Positions 14,267 to 21,788 of a stretch of 21,788 nt of DNA are shown piece after piece. The stretch lies in assembly GCA_023381235.1 (NCBI GenBank), contig JAMCTV010000039.1, positions 1 to 21,788 of the forward strand, read 5' to 3'. How positions within the stretch are numbered: position 1 is the first letter of the stretch; every line of letters starts with the position of its first letter. The notes beneath the pieces were generated by a model. That model did no database searches. It was not told where the DNA came from and saw only the letters and a list, made by a program, of their open reading frames with translations. This DNA comes from Gammaproteobacteria bacterium. Its GTDB lineage: Bacteria; Pseudomonadota; Gammaproteobacteria; SURF-13. The translations under genes and the position numbers were made by a program.

Positions 14267-15172
14267 ATGGCTGATGTTACCATGCGTCAAATGCTGGAGG
14301 CCGGTGTGCATTTCGGCCACCAGACGCGCTTTTGGAATCCCAAGATGGCCCCTTTTATCTTCGGCCAGCGCGACAAAATCCACATCATCAACCTGGAAAA
14401 GTCTCTGCCGCTGTATCACGAGGCGATGAACTTCATCGGCAAGATGGCGGCCAGCAAGGGCGTCATTTTATTTGTCGGCACCAAACGCTCCGCGCAGGAG
14501 ATTATCGAACAGGAGGCGCAGCGCTGTGGCATGCCCTATGTAAGCCAGCGCTGGCTGGGCGGCATGCTCACCAATTTCAAGACCATCCGTCAGTCCATCA
14601 AGCGCCTCAAGGAACTGGAGGCGATGGCCGAGGATGGCAGCCTGCAGCGCCTGAGCAAGAAGGAGTCGCTCATGCTGGAACGTGAGCGGGAGAAATTGCG
14701 CCACAGCCTGAGCGGCATCAAGGACATGGAGCGTCTGCCCGACGCCCTGTTTGTGATAGACGTGGGCAACGAAAAGATCGCGGTGCAGGAGGCGGTCAAG
14801 CTCGGCATTCCGGTGGCCGGCGTGGTGGACAGCAATAACCCGCCGGACGGCGTGGATTACATGATCCCCGGCAATGACGACGCGATCCGCGCCATTCAAC
14901 TGTATGCGCGCGGCGCGGCGGATGCGGTACTGGAAGGCCGCAGCATGATCGCCCAGGGTCCGGCGGACGAGTTCGTCGAGCTTGGCGAGGGCGGCGAGCC
15001 CCAAGGCGCTGTGGAGCGCGGTGCGGAAGCGAGAAAGGCTGCCCCGCGGCGCACGGGCAGAAAAGCTGCCGTAGCCAAGGATGAGACCGGACCGAAGAAG
15101 GAGATGCCGAAGAAACGTGCGCCCTCCAAGGCCAAGGTCAGCATGCGCGGCAAGACGGGCGCAAAGAAGTAA
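14267..15172 (+). CDS. rpsB: 30S ribosomal protein S2 with a basic C-terminal extension
   Basis: S2 is a late-assembling small-subunit protein at the platform. The family core is clear: MRQMLEAGVHFGHQTRFWNP, FIFGQRDKIHIINLEKSL, FVGTKRSAQEII, RWLGGMLTNFKTI, PDALFVIDVGNEKIAVQEA and VDSNNPPDGVDYMIPGNDDA. The core ends near residue 228, and the protein runs to 301 residues against 241 in E. coli. The extra 60-70 residues are rich in Lys, Arg, Ala and Pro. A strong ribosome binding site (GAGGAG) lies 8 bases before the ATG at 14267. tsf follows after 30 bases. Confidence 0.98.
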   Translation: MADVTMRQMLEAGVHFGHQTRFWNPKMAPFIFGQRDKIHIINLEKSLPLYHEAMNFIGKMAASKGVILFVGTKRSAQEIIEQEAQRCGMPYVSQRWLGGMLTNFKTIRQSIKRLKELEAMAEDGSLQRLSKKESLMLEREREKLRHSLSGIKDMERLPDALFVIDVGNEKIAVQEAVKLGIPVAGVVDSNNPPDGVDYMIPGNDDAIRAIQLYARGAADAVLEGRSMIAQGPADEFVELGEGGEPQGAVERGAEARKAAPRRTGRKAAVAKDETGPKKEMPKKRAPSKAKVSMRGKTGAKK

Positions 15173-15202
15173 TCGCGCCCCATTTCAAGGAGAAACAGCG
15201 AC

Positions 15203-16090
15203 ATGGACATTACCGCCGCGTTGGTCAAAGAACTGCGTGAGCGCACCGGGTCGGGCATGATGGAGTGCAAGAAGGCCCTGCTGGAAACCAAGGGCGACAT
15301 CGAGGCCGCGGTCGAGGTGATGCGCAAGAGCGGCCTGGCGCAGGCCGACAAAAAGGCCGGGCGCATCGCCGCCGAGGGCATGATCGTGATCGCGCTCGCC
15401 CCCGACGCCAAACAGGCGGTGATGGTGGAGGTGAACTGCGAGACCGATTTCGTCGCCAAGGGCGATGCGTTCAAACAGTTCGCGCAGGATGTCGCGCAAG
15501 TGGTGTTGAAGCAGCAGCCCGGAGACGCGGATGCGCTGCTCGCGCTGCCGCTGCACGAGGGCAGCGTGAACAGCGTGCGCCAGGAGCTGATCGCCAAGAT
15601 CGGCGAAAACATCGGCGTGCGCCGTTTCATGCGCTTGCAGAGCAGGGGTTTGATCGGCGCTTATTCGCACGGCGCGCGCATCGGCGTGCTGGTGGACAGC
15701 GAGGGTGCGGACGCGGAACTGGCCAAGCGCATCGCCATGCACATCGCGGCCAACAAGCCGGTGGCGGTGGCGCCGCAGGACGTGCCCGCCGAGACCATCG
15801 CCAAGGAGCGCGAAATCTACGCCGCGCAGGCGGCCGAGAGCGGCAAGCCCGCGGCCATCGTGGAAAAGATGATTGATGGCCGGGTCAAGAAGTTCCTCGC
15901 CGAGAGCACCTTGCTCAGCCAGCCGTACTTGCACGATGCGGAGAAAACCGTGGAACAGGTGTTGCAAGAGGCGCACGCCAAGGTGCAATGCTTCGCGCGC
16001 TTCGAGGTCGGCGAGGGCATCGCCAGGAAGACGGAAAGCTTTGCCGAAGAAGTGATGGCCCAAGTAAGTAAAGGCTTGCGTAAAGCCTAA
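15203..16090 (+). CDS. tsf: Elongation factor Ts
   Basis: EF-Ts is the nucleotide exchange factor of EF-Tu. The 295-residue product has the N-terminal UBA-like domain (ITAALVKELRERTGSGMMEC, then KKALLETKGDIEAAVEVMR) and the exchange motif TDFVAKGDAF (residues 81-90) in the core domain. AKRIAMHIAANKP and KFLAESTLLSQPYL mark the second half. AAGGAG precedes the ATG by 10 bases. It lies 30 bases after rpsB, without an obvious strong terminator between, and 8 bases before pyrH. Confidence 0.98.
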   Translation: MDITAALVKELRERTGSGMMECKKALLETKGDIEAAVEVMRKSGLAQADKKAGRIAAEGMIVIALAPDAKQAVMVEVNCETDFVAKGDAFKQFAQDVAQVVLKQQPGDADALLALPLHEGSVNSVRQELIAKIGENIGVRRFMRLQSRGLIGAYSHGARIGVLVDSEGADAELAKRIAMHIAANKPVAVAPQDVPAETIAKEREIYAAQAAESGKPAAIVEKMIDGRVKKFLAESTLLSQPYLHDAEKTVEQVLQEAHAKVQCFARFEVGEGIARKTESFAEEVMAQVSKGLRKA

Positions 16091-16098
16091 GGCCAACC

Positions 16099-16848
16099 AT
16101 GTCCGCTCCCACGCCCAAGCCGCTGAGCAAGCCCAAATATCAGCGCATCCTGCTGAAGCTGTCCGGCGAGGCGTTGATGGGCGAGGCGGATTACGGCATA
16201 GACCCCAAGGTGATTCAGCGCATCGCCAGGGAGGTGCAGGAACTGGTCGAGATTGGTGTGCAGGTGGCCGTGGTGGTCGGCGGCGGCAATATCTTTCGCG
16301 GCGCGGGTCTGGCCGCCAACGGCATGGACCGCGTCACCGCCGACCAGATGGGTATGCTCGGCACGGTAATCAACGCGCTCGCCATGCAGGACGCCATCGA
16401 GCAACTGGGACTCAGCGCCCGGGTCTTGTCCGCTCTCAAAATCAATCAAATCTGCGAAGACTACATCCGCCGCCGCGCGATACGCCATCTGGAAAAGGGG
16501 CGCGTGGTGATACTCGCCGCGGGCACCGGCAATCCCTTCTTCACCACCGATTCGGCCGCCAGCCTGCGCGGCGTGGAGCTCAACGCGCAACTGGTGCTCA
16601 AGGCCACCAAGGTGGACGGCGTGTATTCCGCCGATCCCATGAAGGACAAAAACGCGGTGCGCTACCAGCGCCTCACCTACGATGAAGTCATCGAGCGCAA
16701 GCTGATGGTGATGGACGCCACCGCCATCGTGCTGTGCCGCGATCACAACATGCCGCTGTGCATCTACAACATGAACAAACCTGGCGCGCTGATGAGTATC
16801 GTGCTGGGCGCCGACGAGGGGACTTTGGTGAGCGACAGGCATGACTAA
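16099..16848 (+). CDS. pyrH: Uridylate (UMP) kinase
   Basis: PyrH phosphorylates UMP to UDP with ATP, an essential pyrimidine step, and is a hexameric amino-acid-kinase-fold enzyme. The 249 residues include RILLKLSGEALMG (Lys20, Gly23), VVVGGGNIFRG (58-68), the bacterial UMP-kinase motif DRVTADQMGMLGTVINALAM, GTGNPFFTTDSAA and KVDGVYSADP. It starts 8 bases after tsf, and its last 8 bases overlap frr, so the genes form one operon. Confidence 0.98.
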   Translation: MSAPTPKPLSKPKYQRILLKLSGEALMGEADYGIDPKVIQRIAREVQELVEIGVQVAVVVGGGNIFRGAGLAANGMDRVTADQMGMLGTVINALAMQDAIEQLGLSARVLSALKINQICEDYIRRRAIRHLEKGRVVILAAGTGNPFFTTDSAASLRGVELNAQLVLKATKVDGVYSADPMKDKNAVRYQRLTYDEVIERKLMVMDATAIVLCRDHNMPLCIYNMNKPGALMSIVLGADEGTLVSDRHD

Positions 16849-17398
16849 GCAAATCATTCAGAACAGCCAGCAGCGCATGCACAAGACCATCGAGGCGTTG
16901 AAGCAGGAAATCACCAAACTGCGCGGTGGGCGCGCGCATCCGAGCCTGATCGAGCATGTGAAGGTGGTGTACTACGGCAATGAAGTGCCCCTCAGCCAGG
17001 CCGCCAACATCACCGTGGCCGATGCGCGCACCCTGGTGGTGACGCCGTGGGACAAGAGCGTGGCGCAGGCGGTGGAAAAGGCCATCCTCAACGCCAACCT
17101 GGGGCTGAACCCGGTGGCGGCGGGCAATGTGATCCGCGTGCCGCTGCCCGCGCTCACTGAAGAGCGCCGCCGCGACATGATTAAAATAGTCCGCGCGGAG
17201 GGCGAGGGCGGGCGTGTGGCGGTGCGCAACGTGCGCCGCGACGCCAACACCGAGATCAAGAACCTGCTCAAGGATAAAAAGATCACCGAAGACGAAGAGC
17301 GCCGCGCCCAGGATGAAATCCAGAAACTCACCGACAAGTCCATCGCCGAGATCGAAAAGCTGCTGGAACAGAAAGAGAAAGAGTTGATGGAAGTTTGA
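16841..17398 (+). CDS. frr: Ribosome recycling factor
   Basis: RRF splits post-termination ribosomes together with EF-G. The 185-residue length equals that of E. coli. Family stretches are MHKTIEALKQEITKLRGGRA, VVYYGNEVPLSQAANITV, LVVTPWDKSVAQAVEKAI and LPALTEERRRDMIKIVR; the C-terminal helix is highly charged. The ATG lies inside the end of pyrH (8-base overlap), suggesting translational coupling. A 121-base interval with a long inverted repeat separates it from uppS. Confidence 0.98.
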   Translation: MTKQIIQNSQQRMHKTIEALKQEITKLRGGRAHPSLIEHVKVVYYGNEVPLSQAANITVADARTLVVTPWDKSVAQAVEKAILNANLGLNPVAAGNVIRVPLPALTEERRRDMIKIVRAEGEGGRVAVRNVRRDANTEIKNLLKDKKITEDEERRAQDEIQKLTDKSIAEIEKLLEQKEKELMEV

Positions 17399-17400
17399 GA

Positions 17401-17513
17401 CAGAAAAAAGAGGCAAGAGAAAAGATAAAAAGGAGCAGGGGAAGGTAATGTTAAATCATCACTTACGGTTTCACCGTATTATCTTTTCTCTTTTCTCTCG
17501 CCTCTTTTCTCTG
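17401..17513. repeat. Long purine/pyrimidine inverted repeat between frr and uppS
   Basis: The left arm (17401-17428, beginning CAGAAAAAAGAGGC and ending AAAAGATAA) is complementary to the right arm (17479-17513, beginning TTATCTTTTCTC and ending CTCTTTTCTCTG), apart from a 7-base insertion and one mismatch. Inside lies a smaller hairpin, TACGGT/ACCGTA (17464-17469, 17473-17478), with a 3-base loop. The whole would form a long, A/U-rich stem in the mRNA. It could be a dispersed element, an RNA processing site, or part of uppS control. Confidence 0.75.
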
Positions 17514-17519
17514 CTTTAA
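17448..17519 (+). other. Possible 23-codon leader frame coupled to uppS
   Basis: An ATG at 17448 follows a purine-rich, SD-like tract (AGGAG at 17431-17435 and AGGGG at 17437-17441). It opens 23 codons, rich in Leu, Phe, Ser, His and Arg, ending in TAA at 17517-17519. The uppS ATG follows at once at 17520 in the same frame. It may supply ribosomes to uppS, which has no ribosome binding site of its own. Its length and low-complexity content mean it could be chance. Confidence 0.3.
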
Positions 17520-18269
17520 ATGGACCGCACCCTGACATCCGCCGCTGGCGCACTCCCCAGGCATATCGCCATCATCATGGACGGCAACGGCCGCTGGGCG
17601 CAGCGCCGTCATCTGCCGCGCATCGCCGGGCATCGCGCCGGTACTCAAAGCGTAAAAAGCGCGGTGCGCAACTGTGCGGAGAAGGGTGTAGACGCGCTTA
17701 CCCTGTTTGCCTTCAGCAGTGAAAACTGGTCACGCCCGGCGCAGGAGGTGACGCAGCTCATGGAGTTGTTTCTCTCCGCCCTGCAAAACGAAATTCAAGA
17801 ACTGCATCAGAGCCACGTGCGGCTGGAATTCATCGGCGCGCGTGACGCATTCTCAGAGAAGCTGCAACAGCAGATGCGCGAGGCGGAACAATTGACCGCG
17901 GCGAACCCGGGTTTGCATCTTAATATCGCCGCCAATTACGGCGGGCAGTGGGACATTTTGCAGGCGGCGCAACAGCTTGCGTTGCGTGTGGAGCAGGGGA
18001 CGCTGCGCGCCTCGCAGATAGACCGCGCGCTGCTTGAGTCCTGTCTTTGCCTCAGCGCACTGCCGGCGGTGGATTTGTTCATCCGTACCGGCGGCGAGCA
18101 GCGCATCAGCAATTTTCTGTTGTGGCAGATCGCCTATACCGAGCTGTATTTCACCGAGACTTTATGGCCGGATTTCGATGCGTCCGCCTTGCAGGCGGCG
18201 CTTGACGCCTATGCCACGCGCCAGCGCCGTTTTGGCGGTCTCACCGTAGCGCACCAGGCGCAGGCCTGA
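17520..18269 (+). CDS. uppS: Undecaprenyl diphosphate synthase (cis-prenyltransferase)
   Basis: UppS extends farnesyl diphosphate with eight isopentenyl units to make the C55 lipid carrier of peptidoglycan and O-antigen synthesis. The 249 residues show HIAIIMDGNGRWAQRR (catalytic Asp21), GHRAGTQSVKSAVRNC, LFAFSSENWSRP, NIAANYGGQWDI and IRTGGEQRISNFLLWQ. The ATG at 17520 is the only possible start before the active-site Asp, because TAA directly precedes it. The 35 bases before it are pyrimidine-rich and hold no ribosome binding site. cdsA follows after 3 bases. Confidence 0.97.
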   Translation: MDRTLTSAAGALPRHIAIIMDGNGRWAQRRHLPRIAGHRAGTQSVKSAVRNCAEKGVDALTLFAFSSENWSRPAQEVTQLMELFLSALQNEIQELHQSHVRLEFIGARDAFSEKLQQQMREAEQLTAANPGLHLNIAANYGGQWDILQAAQQLALRVEQGTLRASQIDRALLESCLCLSALPAVDLFIRTGGEQRISNFLLWQIAYTELYFTETLWPDFDASALQAALDAYATRQRRFGGLTVAHQAQA

Positions 18270-18272
18270 TAT

Positions 18273-19079
18273 ATGCTTTGGCAGCGTTTGCTGACTGCGG
18301 CGCTGTTGATCCCCCTTTTGGTCTGGGCGGACTATGCGCTTGCCAGCCGCTATTTCGCGTTGCTCATTGCGGCGATTATCCTGTACGGCGCCTGGGAGTG
18401 GGCGCGTTTGACCGGATTTGCCCGCCTGTTCCAGCGTCTGGGGTATGTGCTGCTAGCCGCGGCGGCGTTGTGGGGCGCGGCACAACTTCCTCTGCAACTG
18501 ATATTATGGGTAGCGCTGGCCTGGTGGACGATCGCATTGCTATGGGTGCTGCGCTTTCCGCGCGATGAGCGCATGTGGTCCCATCGCGCCTTGGCCGGTG
18601 CCGCGGGTATTCTGGTCCTTGTCCCGGCCTGGCGAGCCTTAAGCGCGCTGCATGAAGATTACGGTCCGCACGCCGTGCTGTTTTTGCTGGGCATGATCTG
18701 GCTGGCTGACAGCGCCGCTTACTTCGCCGGCAGCCGTTGGGGCAGGCGCAAGCTGGCGCCCCTGGTCAGCCCCGGCAAGACTTGGGAGGGCGTATATGGC
18801 GCCGCAGCAGCAGCCTTGCTCGCGGCGCTGGCCGGCGGCTTCCTGGCCGGGCTGGATGCGGGCGCGTATGCGTTATTTGCGCTGCTGTGTTTGGCGACAG
18901 TGGCGGTTTCCATTGTGGGTGATTTATTCAAAAGCATGTATAAGCGTCATGCCAAGGTAAAGGACAGCGGCGCACTGTTTCCCGGCCACGGCGGAGTGCT
19001 GGATCGCATAGACAGCCTGACCGCGGCCACGCCGCTGTTTGTGCTTGGATTGATCTATATGGGAGACCTGCTGCCGTGA
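18273..19079 (+). CDS. cdsA: Phosphatidate cytidylyltransferase (CDP-diglyceride synthase)
   Basis: CdsA makes CDP-diacylglycerol from CTP and phosphatidic acid, the branch point of phospholipid synthesis, in the inner membrane. The 268-residue product is strongly hydrophobic with several membrane helices. It carries the family signature near the C-terminus, KRHAKVKDSGALFPGHGG then VLDRIDSL (about 224-249), and the earlier motifs LADSAAYFAGSRWGRRKLAP and SPGKTWEG. It lies 3 bases after uppS and overlaps dxr by 4 bases (GTGA). Confidence 0.97.
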   Translation: MLWQRLLTAALLIPLLVWADYALASRYFALLIAAIILYGAWEWARLTGFARLFQRLGYVLLAAAALWGAAQLPLQLILWVALAWWTIALLWVLRFPRDERMWSHRALAGAAGILVLVPAWRALSALHEDYGPHAVLFLLGMIWLADSAAYFAGSRWGRRKLAPLVSPGKTWEGVYGAAAAALLAALAGGFLAGLDAGAYALFALLCLATVAVSIVGDLFKSMYKRHAKVKDSGALFPGHGGVLDRIDSLTAATPLFVLGLIYMGDLLP

Positions 19080-20338
19080 TAGGCGTCACCATACTGGGCT
19101 CCACCGGTTCCATCGGGGGGAGCACATTGGATGTGCTGGCGCGCCAGCGCGCGCGCTTCCGTGTGATTGCGCTCGGCGCGCAGCGCGACGTGGAGCGCAT
19201 GGTGGAGCAGTGCCTGGCGTTCCGTCCGCAATACGCGGCACTGGCGGACGCCGCCGCCGCCGAACGCCTGGCGCAACGCCTGCGCGGCAAGACGGACACG
19301 CAAGTGCTCGCGGGCGCGGAGGGGCTGGAGTTCATTGCGCGCCTGCCGCAAGCGCATTACGTGATGGCGGCCATTGTAGGCGCGGCAGGATTGCCGCCCA
19401 CGCTCGCCGCGCTGCGCGCAGGCAAGCGGGTGCTGCTTGCCAACAAGGAGGCGCTGGTGATGGCGGGCGCGCTGTTTATGGACGCGCTGCGCGGCGGCGG
19501 CGCGACGCTGCTGCCCATAGACAGCGAACACAACGCGGTGTTTCAGTGCCTGCCGCATCATTTCAACCAGGCCGCGCGCCCGGATTGCCGGGCCGCCGGG
19601 GTGCGGCGCATCTTGCTCACCGCCTCCGGCGGGCCGTTCCGCACCCTGCCGCTGGCGAAGCTGGAGCAGGTCACGCCCGTTGAGGCCTGCGCCCACCCCA
19701 ATTGGGTGATGGGCAAAAAAATCTCCGTGGATTCGGCCACCATGATGAACAAGGGACTGGAGGTAATCGAGGCCACCTGGCTGTTCGGTGTGCCGCCGGA
19801 CAAGGTCGAGGTGTTGTTGCACCCGCAAAGCGTGATTCACTCTCTGGTGGAGTATCAGGACGGCTCGGTGCTGGCCGAACTCGCCAGCCCCGACATGCGC
19901 GTGCCCATCGCGCACGCGCTGGCCTGGCCGGAGCGCATCGAGTCCGGCGCGGCGCGGCTGGATCTCGCTGCCGTGGGCCGGCTTGAGTTCAGCGCCGTGG
20001 AGCACGCGCGCTATCCGTGTTTGAACCTGGCGTATCAGGCGGCGAACCGCGGCGGCACCGCGCCAGCGATACTGAATGCCGCCAATGAAGTCGCGGTGCG
20101 GGCGTTCCTGGACGAAAAAATCCCGTTTACCGGCATCGCCGGGGTGGTGGAGGCCACGCTGGCCGCGCAAACCGCGCGCCCTGCCGCGGCGCTGGAGGCG
20201 GTGCTGGAAGACGACGCGCGCGCGCGCGTATGCGCCGCGGAGCAAATCATCAAGCTGCGCGCGCCCAAGCCGCGGCGGATAAAAAACAAGGCGCGCGTTG
20301 CGGCGCACGCCGGTTCCGCGCCGGCCCCGCTGCGGTGA
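19076..20338 (+). CDS. dxr: 1-deoxy-D-xylulose-5-phosphate reductoisomerase
   Basis: DXR converts DXP to 2-C-methyl-D-erythritol 4-phosphate with NADPH, the first committed step of the MEP isoprenoid pathway, which feeds UppS. Residues 4-15 (VTILGSTGSIGG) form the nucleotide-binding loop. LLANKEALVMAG and PIDSEHNAVFQ (metal ligands Asp149 and Glu151), ASGGPFR, HPNWVMGKKISVDSATMMNK and Glu229 complete the active site. The GTG start at 19076 overlaps the cdsA stop (GTGA). The product has 420 residues against 398 in E. coli; the final 20 or so (from about APKPRRIKNKA) are a low-complexity basic tail. Confidence 0.98.
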   Translation: MIGVTILGSTGSIGGSTLDVLARQRARFRVIALGAQRDVERMVEQCLAFRPQYAALADAAAAERLAQRLRGKTDTQVLAGAEGLEFIARLPQAHYVMAAIVGAAGLPPTLAALRAGKRVLLANKEALVMAGALFMDALRGGGATLLPIDSEHNAVFQCLPHHFNQAARPDCRAAGVRRILLTASGGPFRTLPLAKLEQVTPVEACAHPNWVMGKKISVDSATMMNKGLEVIEATWLFGVPPDKVEVLLHPQSVIHSLVEYQDGSVLAELASPDMRVPIAHALAWPERIESGAARLDLAAVGRLEFSAVEHARYPCLNLAYQAANRGGTAPAILNAANEVAVRAFLDEKIPFTGIAGVVEATLAAQTARPAAALEAVLEDDARARVCAAEQIIKLRAPKPRRIKNKARVAAHAGSAPAPLR

Positions 20339-20339
20339 G

Positions 20340-21701
20340 ATGGCGATGACCAGCCTCCTTTTATCCATTATCGGCTTTGTCGTGACCTTGGGCATACTGG
20401 TCACGGTGCACGAATTCGGACATTTCTGGGTAGCGCGCAAGCTGGGCGTCAAGGTGCTGCGCTTTTCCGTCGGCTTCGGCAGGCCGTTGTGGAGTACGCG
20501 CGGCCGCGACGGCGTCGAGTACGCCATCGGGATGTTTCCGCTCGGCGGTTACGTGAAGATGCTCGATGAGCGCGAAGGGCCGGTGGAAGAAGCGGAACTG
20601 CCGCGCGCCTTCAACCGCCAGAGCGTCAAGGTGCGCTCCGCCATCGTGCTGGCCGGGCCGTTGTTCAATCTGGTATTCGCCGCGCTGGCCTACTGGCTGC
20701 TGTTCAGCGCCGGCATCCCCGGTCTCAAGCCGGTGCTGGGCGAGGTCGCGCCCGCCTCGGTCGCCGCGCAGGCCGGGCTGGCGGCGGGTGATGAGATCGT
20801 GAGCGTGGACGGCAAGCCCACTCCGGCATGGGACAGCGTGTTCATGGCCCTGCTCGGCAAGGCGCTGAGCCGTGAGCCGGTGACGGTGGAGACAGAAGCC
20901 GGCGGCGTGCGCCGCTCGCACGCGCTGCAATTGAGCGATGCCCCGGCGCAACTTGACCAAGGCGACCTGCTGGGCAAACTGGGTATCCAGCCGGTGCGCC
21001 TGCCTGTGCCCGCCGTGGTTGGCGTTGTGGAACAGGGCGGGGCGGCGGAGCGGGCCGGATTGAAACCGGGCGACAAGCTGCTCAACATAGCGGATAAACC
21101 GATACAGGACTGGCGCGACTGGGCCGCCTATGTGAGCGAGCATCCCGGCGTGGAGATATCCCTGGAGATCGAACGCGCGGGACGGACGCTCACGCTTACG
21201 CTGCGCCCCGCTGAAAGGCCGGTGGCGGGCAAGGTAGCGGGCTATGCCGGAACCGCGCCGCAACCGGTCGAGGTGCCTGCTTCAATGCGCGCCGAGTTGC
21301 AGTATTCCCCGCCTGTTGCGCTGGTCAAGGGCGTGGAAAAGACCGTTCAGATGACGAGATTGATGCTGCAAGTGCTGTGGAAGATGGTGACGGGCGAGGC
21401 CTCGTTGCAAAACCTGAGCGGCCCCTTGAGTATCGCGCAGTTCGCGGGACTGTCGGTGAGTGACGGCCTGGTCCCGTTTTTACAGTTCCTGGCGGTCATC
21501 AGCATCAGCCTGGGGGTGCTGAACCTGCTGCCGGTGCCGCTTTTGGACGGCGGCCACTTGATGTATTATCTTATAGAGGCCTGCAAGGGGAGCGCAGTAT
21601 CGGAGCGCGTGCAGCTTGTTGGCCAGCAATTGGGGATCGTGCTGCTCGCCTGCCTGACCTTGATCGCCTTGTACAACGATGTGACGCGTCTGTGGGGTTG
21701 A
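20340..21701 (+). CDS. rseP: Site-2 intramembrane zinc protease RseP
   Basis: RseP cleaves anti-sigma factor RseA within the membrane after DegS, releasing sigma-E; family members also clear signal-peptide remnants. From the ATG at 20340 the protein has 453 residues (450 in E. coli). It shows an N-terminal membrane helix with the zinc motif HEFGH (His24, Glu25, His28), FGRPLWSTRGRDGVEYAIG and GGYVKMLDERE, two periplasmic PDZ domains (about 115-200 and 220-300), and the C-terminal LLPVPLLDGGH (third zinc ligand Asp403). The start at 20340, one base after the dxr stop, was preferred to an earlier in-frame ATG inside dxr; an ATG at 20346 is also possible. The E. coli neighbour downstream is bamA, outside this window. 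Confidence 0.97.
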   Translation: MAMTSLLLSIIGFVVTLGILVTVHEFGHFWVARKLGVKVLRFSVGFGRPLWSTRGRDGVEYAIGMFPLGGYVKMLDEREGPVEEAELPRAFNRQSVKVRSAIVLAGPLFNLVFAALAYWLLFSAGIPGLKPVLGEVAPASVAAQAGLAAGDEIVSVDGKPTPAWDSVFMALLGKALSREPVTVETEAGGVRRSHALQLSDAPAQLDQGDLLGKLGIQPVRLPVPAVVGVVEQGGAAERAGLKPGDKLLNIADKPIQDWRDWAAYVSEHPGVEISLEIERAGRTLTLTLRPAERPVAGKVAGYAGTAPQPVEVPASMRAELQYSPPVALVKGVEKTVQMTRLMLQVLWKMVTGEASLQNLSGPLSIAQFAGLSVSDGLVPFLQFLAVISISLGVLNLLPVPLLDGGHLMYYLIEACKGSAVSERVQLVGQQLGIVLLACLTLIALYNDVTRLWG

Positions 21702-21725
21702 ACGCCGTGTTGAAGCAAACAAGTT

Positions 21726-21788
21726 AATTAGATTTCGCACCGCGCGGCATGAAACCGCGCGGGCGACCAAAGGGGAGAGTTGCACTTC
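21726..21788 (+). repeat. Two-hairpin palindromic repeat element, copy B (downstream of rseP, cut by the window end)
   Basis: TCGC-A-CCGCGCGG (21735-21747) pairs with CCGCGCGG-GCGA (21755-21766) around CATGAAA, followed by CCAAAGGGGAGAG (21767-21779), the first arm of the second hairpin of copy A. The copy is on the opposite strand to copy A, but each has the same orientation relative to the gene just upstream. Compared with copy A, one stem position and one loop position differ, and the stem here is perfectly paired. The matching CTCTCCCCTTTGG arm should lie just beyond the window. Confidence 0.8.

Noticed and set aside
15173..15202. An attenuator between rpsB and tsf
   Set aside because: The 30-base gap holds only a ribosome binding site and no convincing stem-loop with a U-tract.
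20215..20228. A (CG)7 alternating tract in dxr as a Z-DNA or slippage site
   Set aside because: It encodes normal Ala/Arg codons in a GC-rich gene tail and has no regulatory context.
19055..20527. A 490-codon - strand open frame opposite dxr and rseP
   Set aside because: It covers two certain genes on the other strand and resembles no family.
1..21788. CRISPR arrays, tRNA or rRNA genes, transposases, phage genes
   Set aside because: No regularly spaced repeats, cloverleaf sequences, rRNA motifs or transposase/integrase signatures were seen on either strand.

Overview
The window is a gene-dense, GC-rich stretch of a gammaproteobacterial chromosome. The evidence is the gene order. On the + strand the translation, nucleotide and envelope block rpsB-tsf-pyrH-frr-uppS-cdsA-dxr-rseP runs away from map and glnD on the - strand, and a dapC-dapD-yffB-dapE lysine cluster follows nearby. 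This is the Escherichia coli arrangement with the variations usual in other Gammaproteobacteria. I cannot name the genus; the protein sequences would suit a free-living or uncultivated lineage.

Layout. (1) 1-3564: divergent glycogen genes, glgC (-, cut by the window start) and glgB (+). (2) 3578-4116: a heme globin gene behind a very good match to a sigma-54 promoter. The globin frame is out of register with its strong ribosome binding site, which looks like a 2-base deletion just after the start codon. (3) 4129-4473: a small DMT-type membrane protein (DUF486), possibly read from a leaderless mRNA, followed by a palindromic repeat element. (4) 4593-8127 (-): the compact operon dapC-dapD-yffB-dapE, in which each gene overlaps or almost touches the next. 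Together these genes take tetrahydrodipicolinate to LL-diaminopimelate for lysine and peptidoglycan. (5) 8179-10618: an accessory segment between dapC and glnD. It holds an EamA transporter, a ribbon-helix-helix antitoxin with a PemK/MazF toxin under a palindromic operator, a dispersed GATGGGT repeat, and a membrane-anchored coiled-coil protein of unknown function. (6) 10670-14088 (-): map-glnD, coding for methionine aminopeptidase and the PII uridylyltransferase. (7) 14096-21701 (+): a housekeeping promoter, a structured rpsB leader RNA, then ribosomal protein S2, EF-Ts, UMP kinase, ribosome recycling factor, undecaprenyl diphosphate synthase, CDP-diglyceride synthase, DXP reductoisomerase and the RseP protease. 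uppS has no ribosome binding site. It is preceded by a long inverted repeat and a 23-codon frame whose stop abuts its ATG. (8) 21702-21788: a second copy of the palindromic element, cut by the window end.

No gene-free stretch exceeds 300 bases; the longest is the 178-base map-rpsB interval. No tRNA, rRNA, CRISPR array, transposase or complete insertion sequence is visible. Most of the window is ordinary core genome. The observations most worth checking are the sigma-54 globin with its start-frame anomaly, the two-hairpin element found downstream of both dapE and rseP, and the uppS leader.
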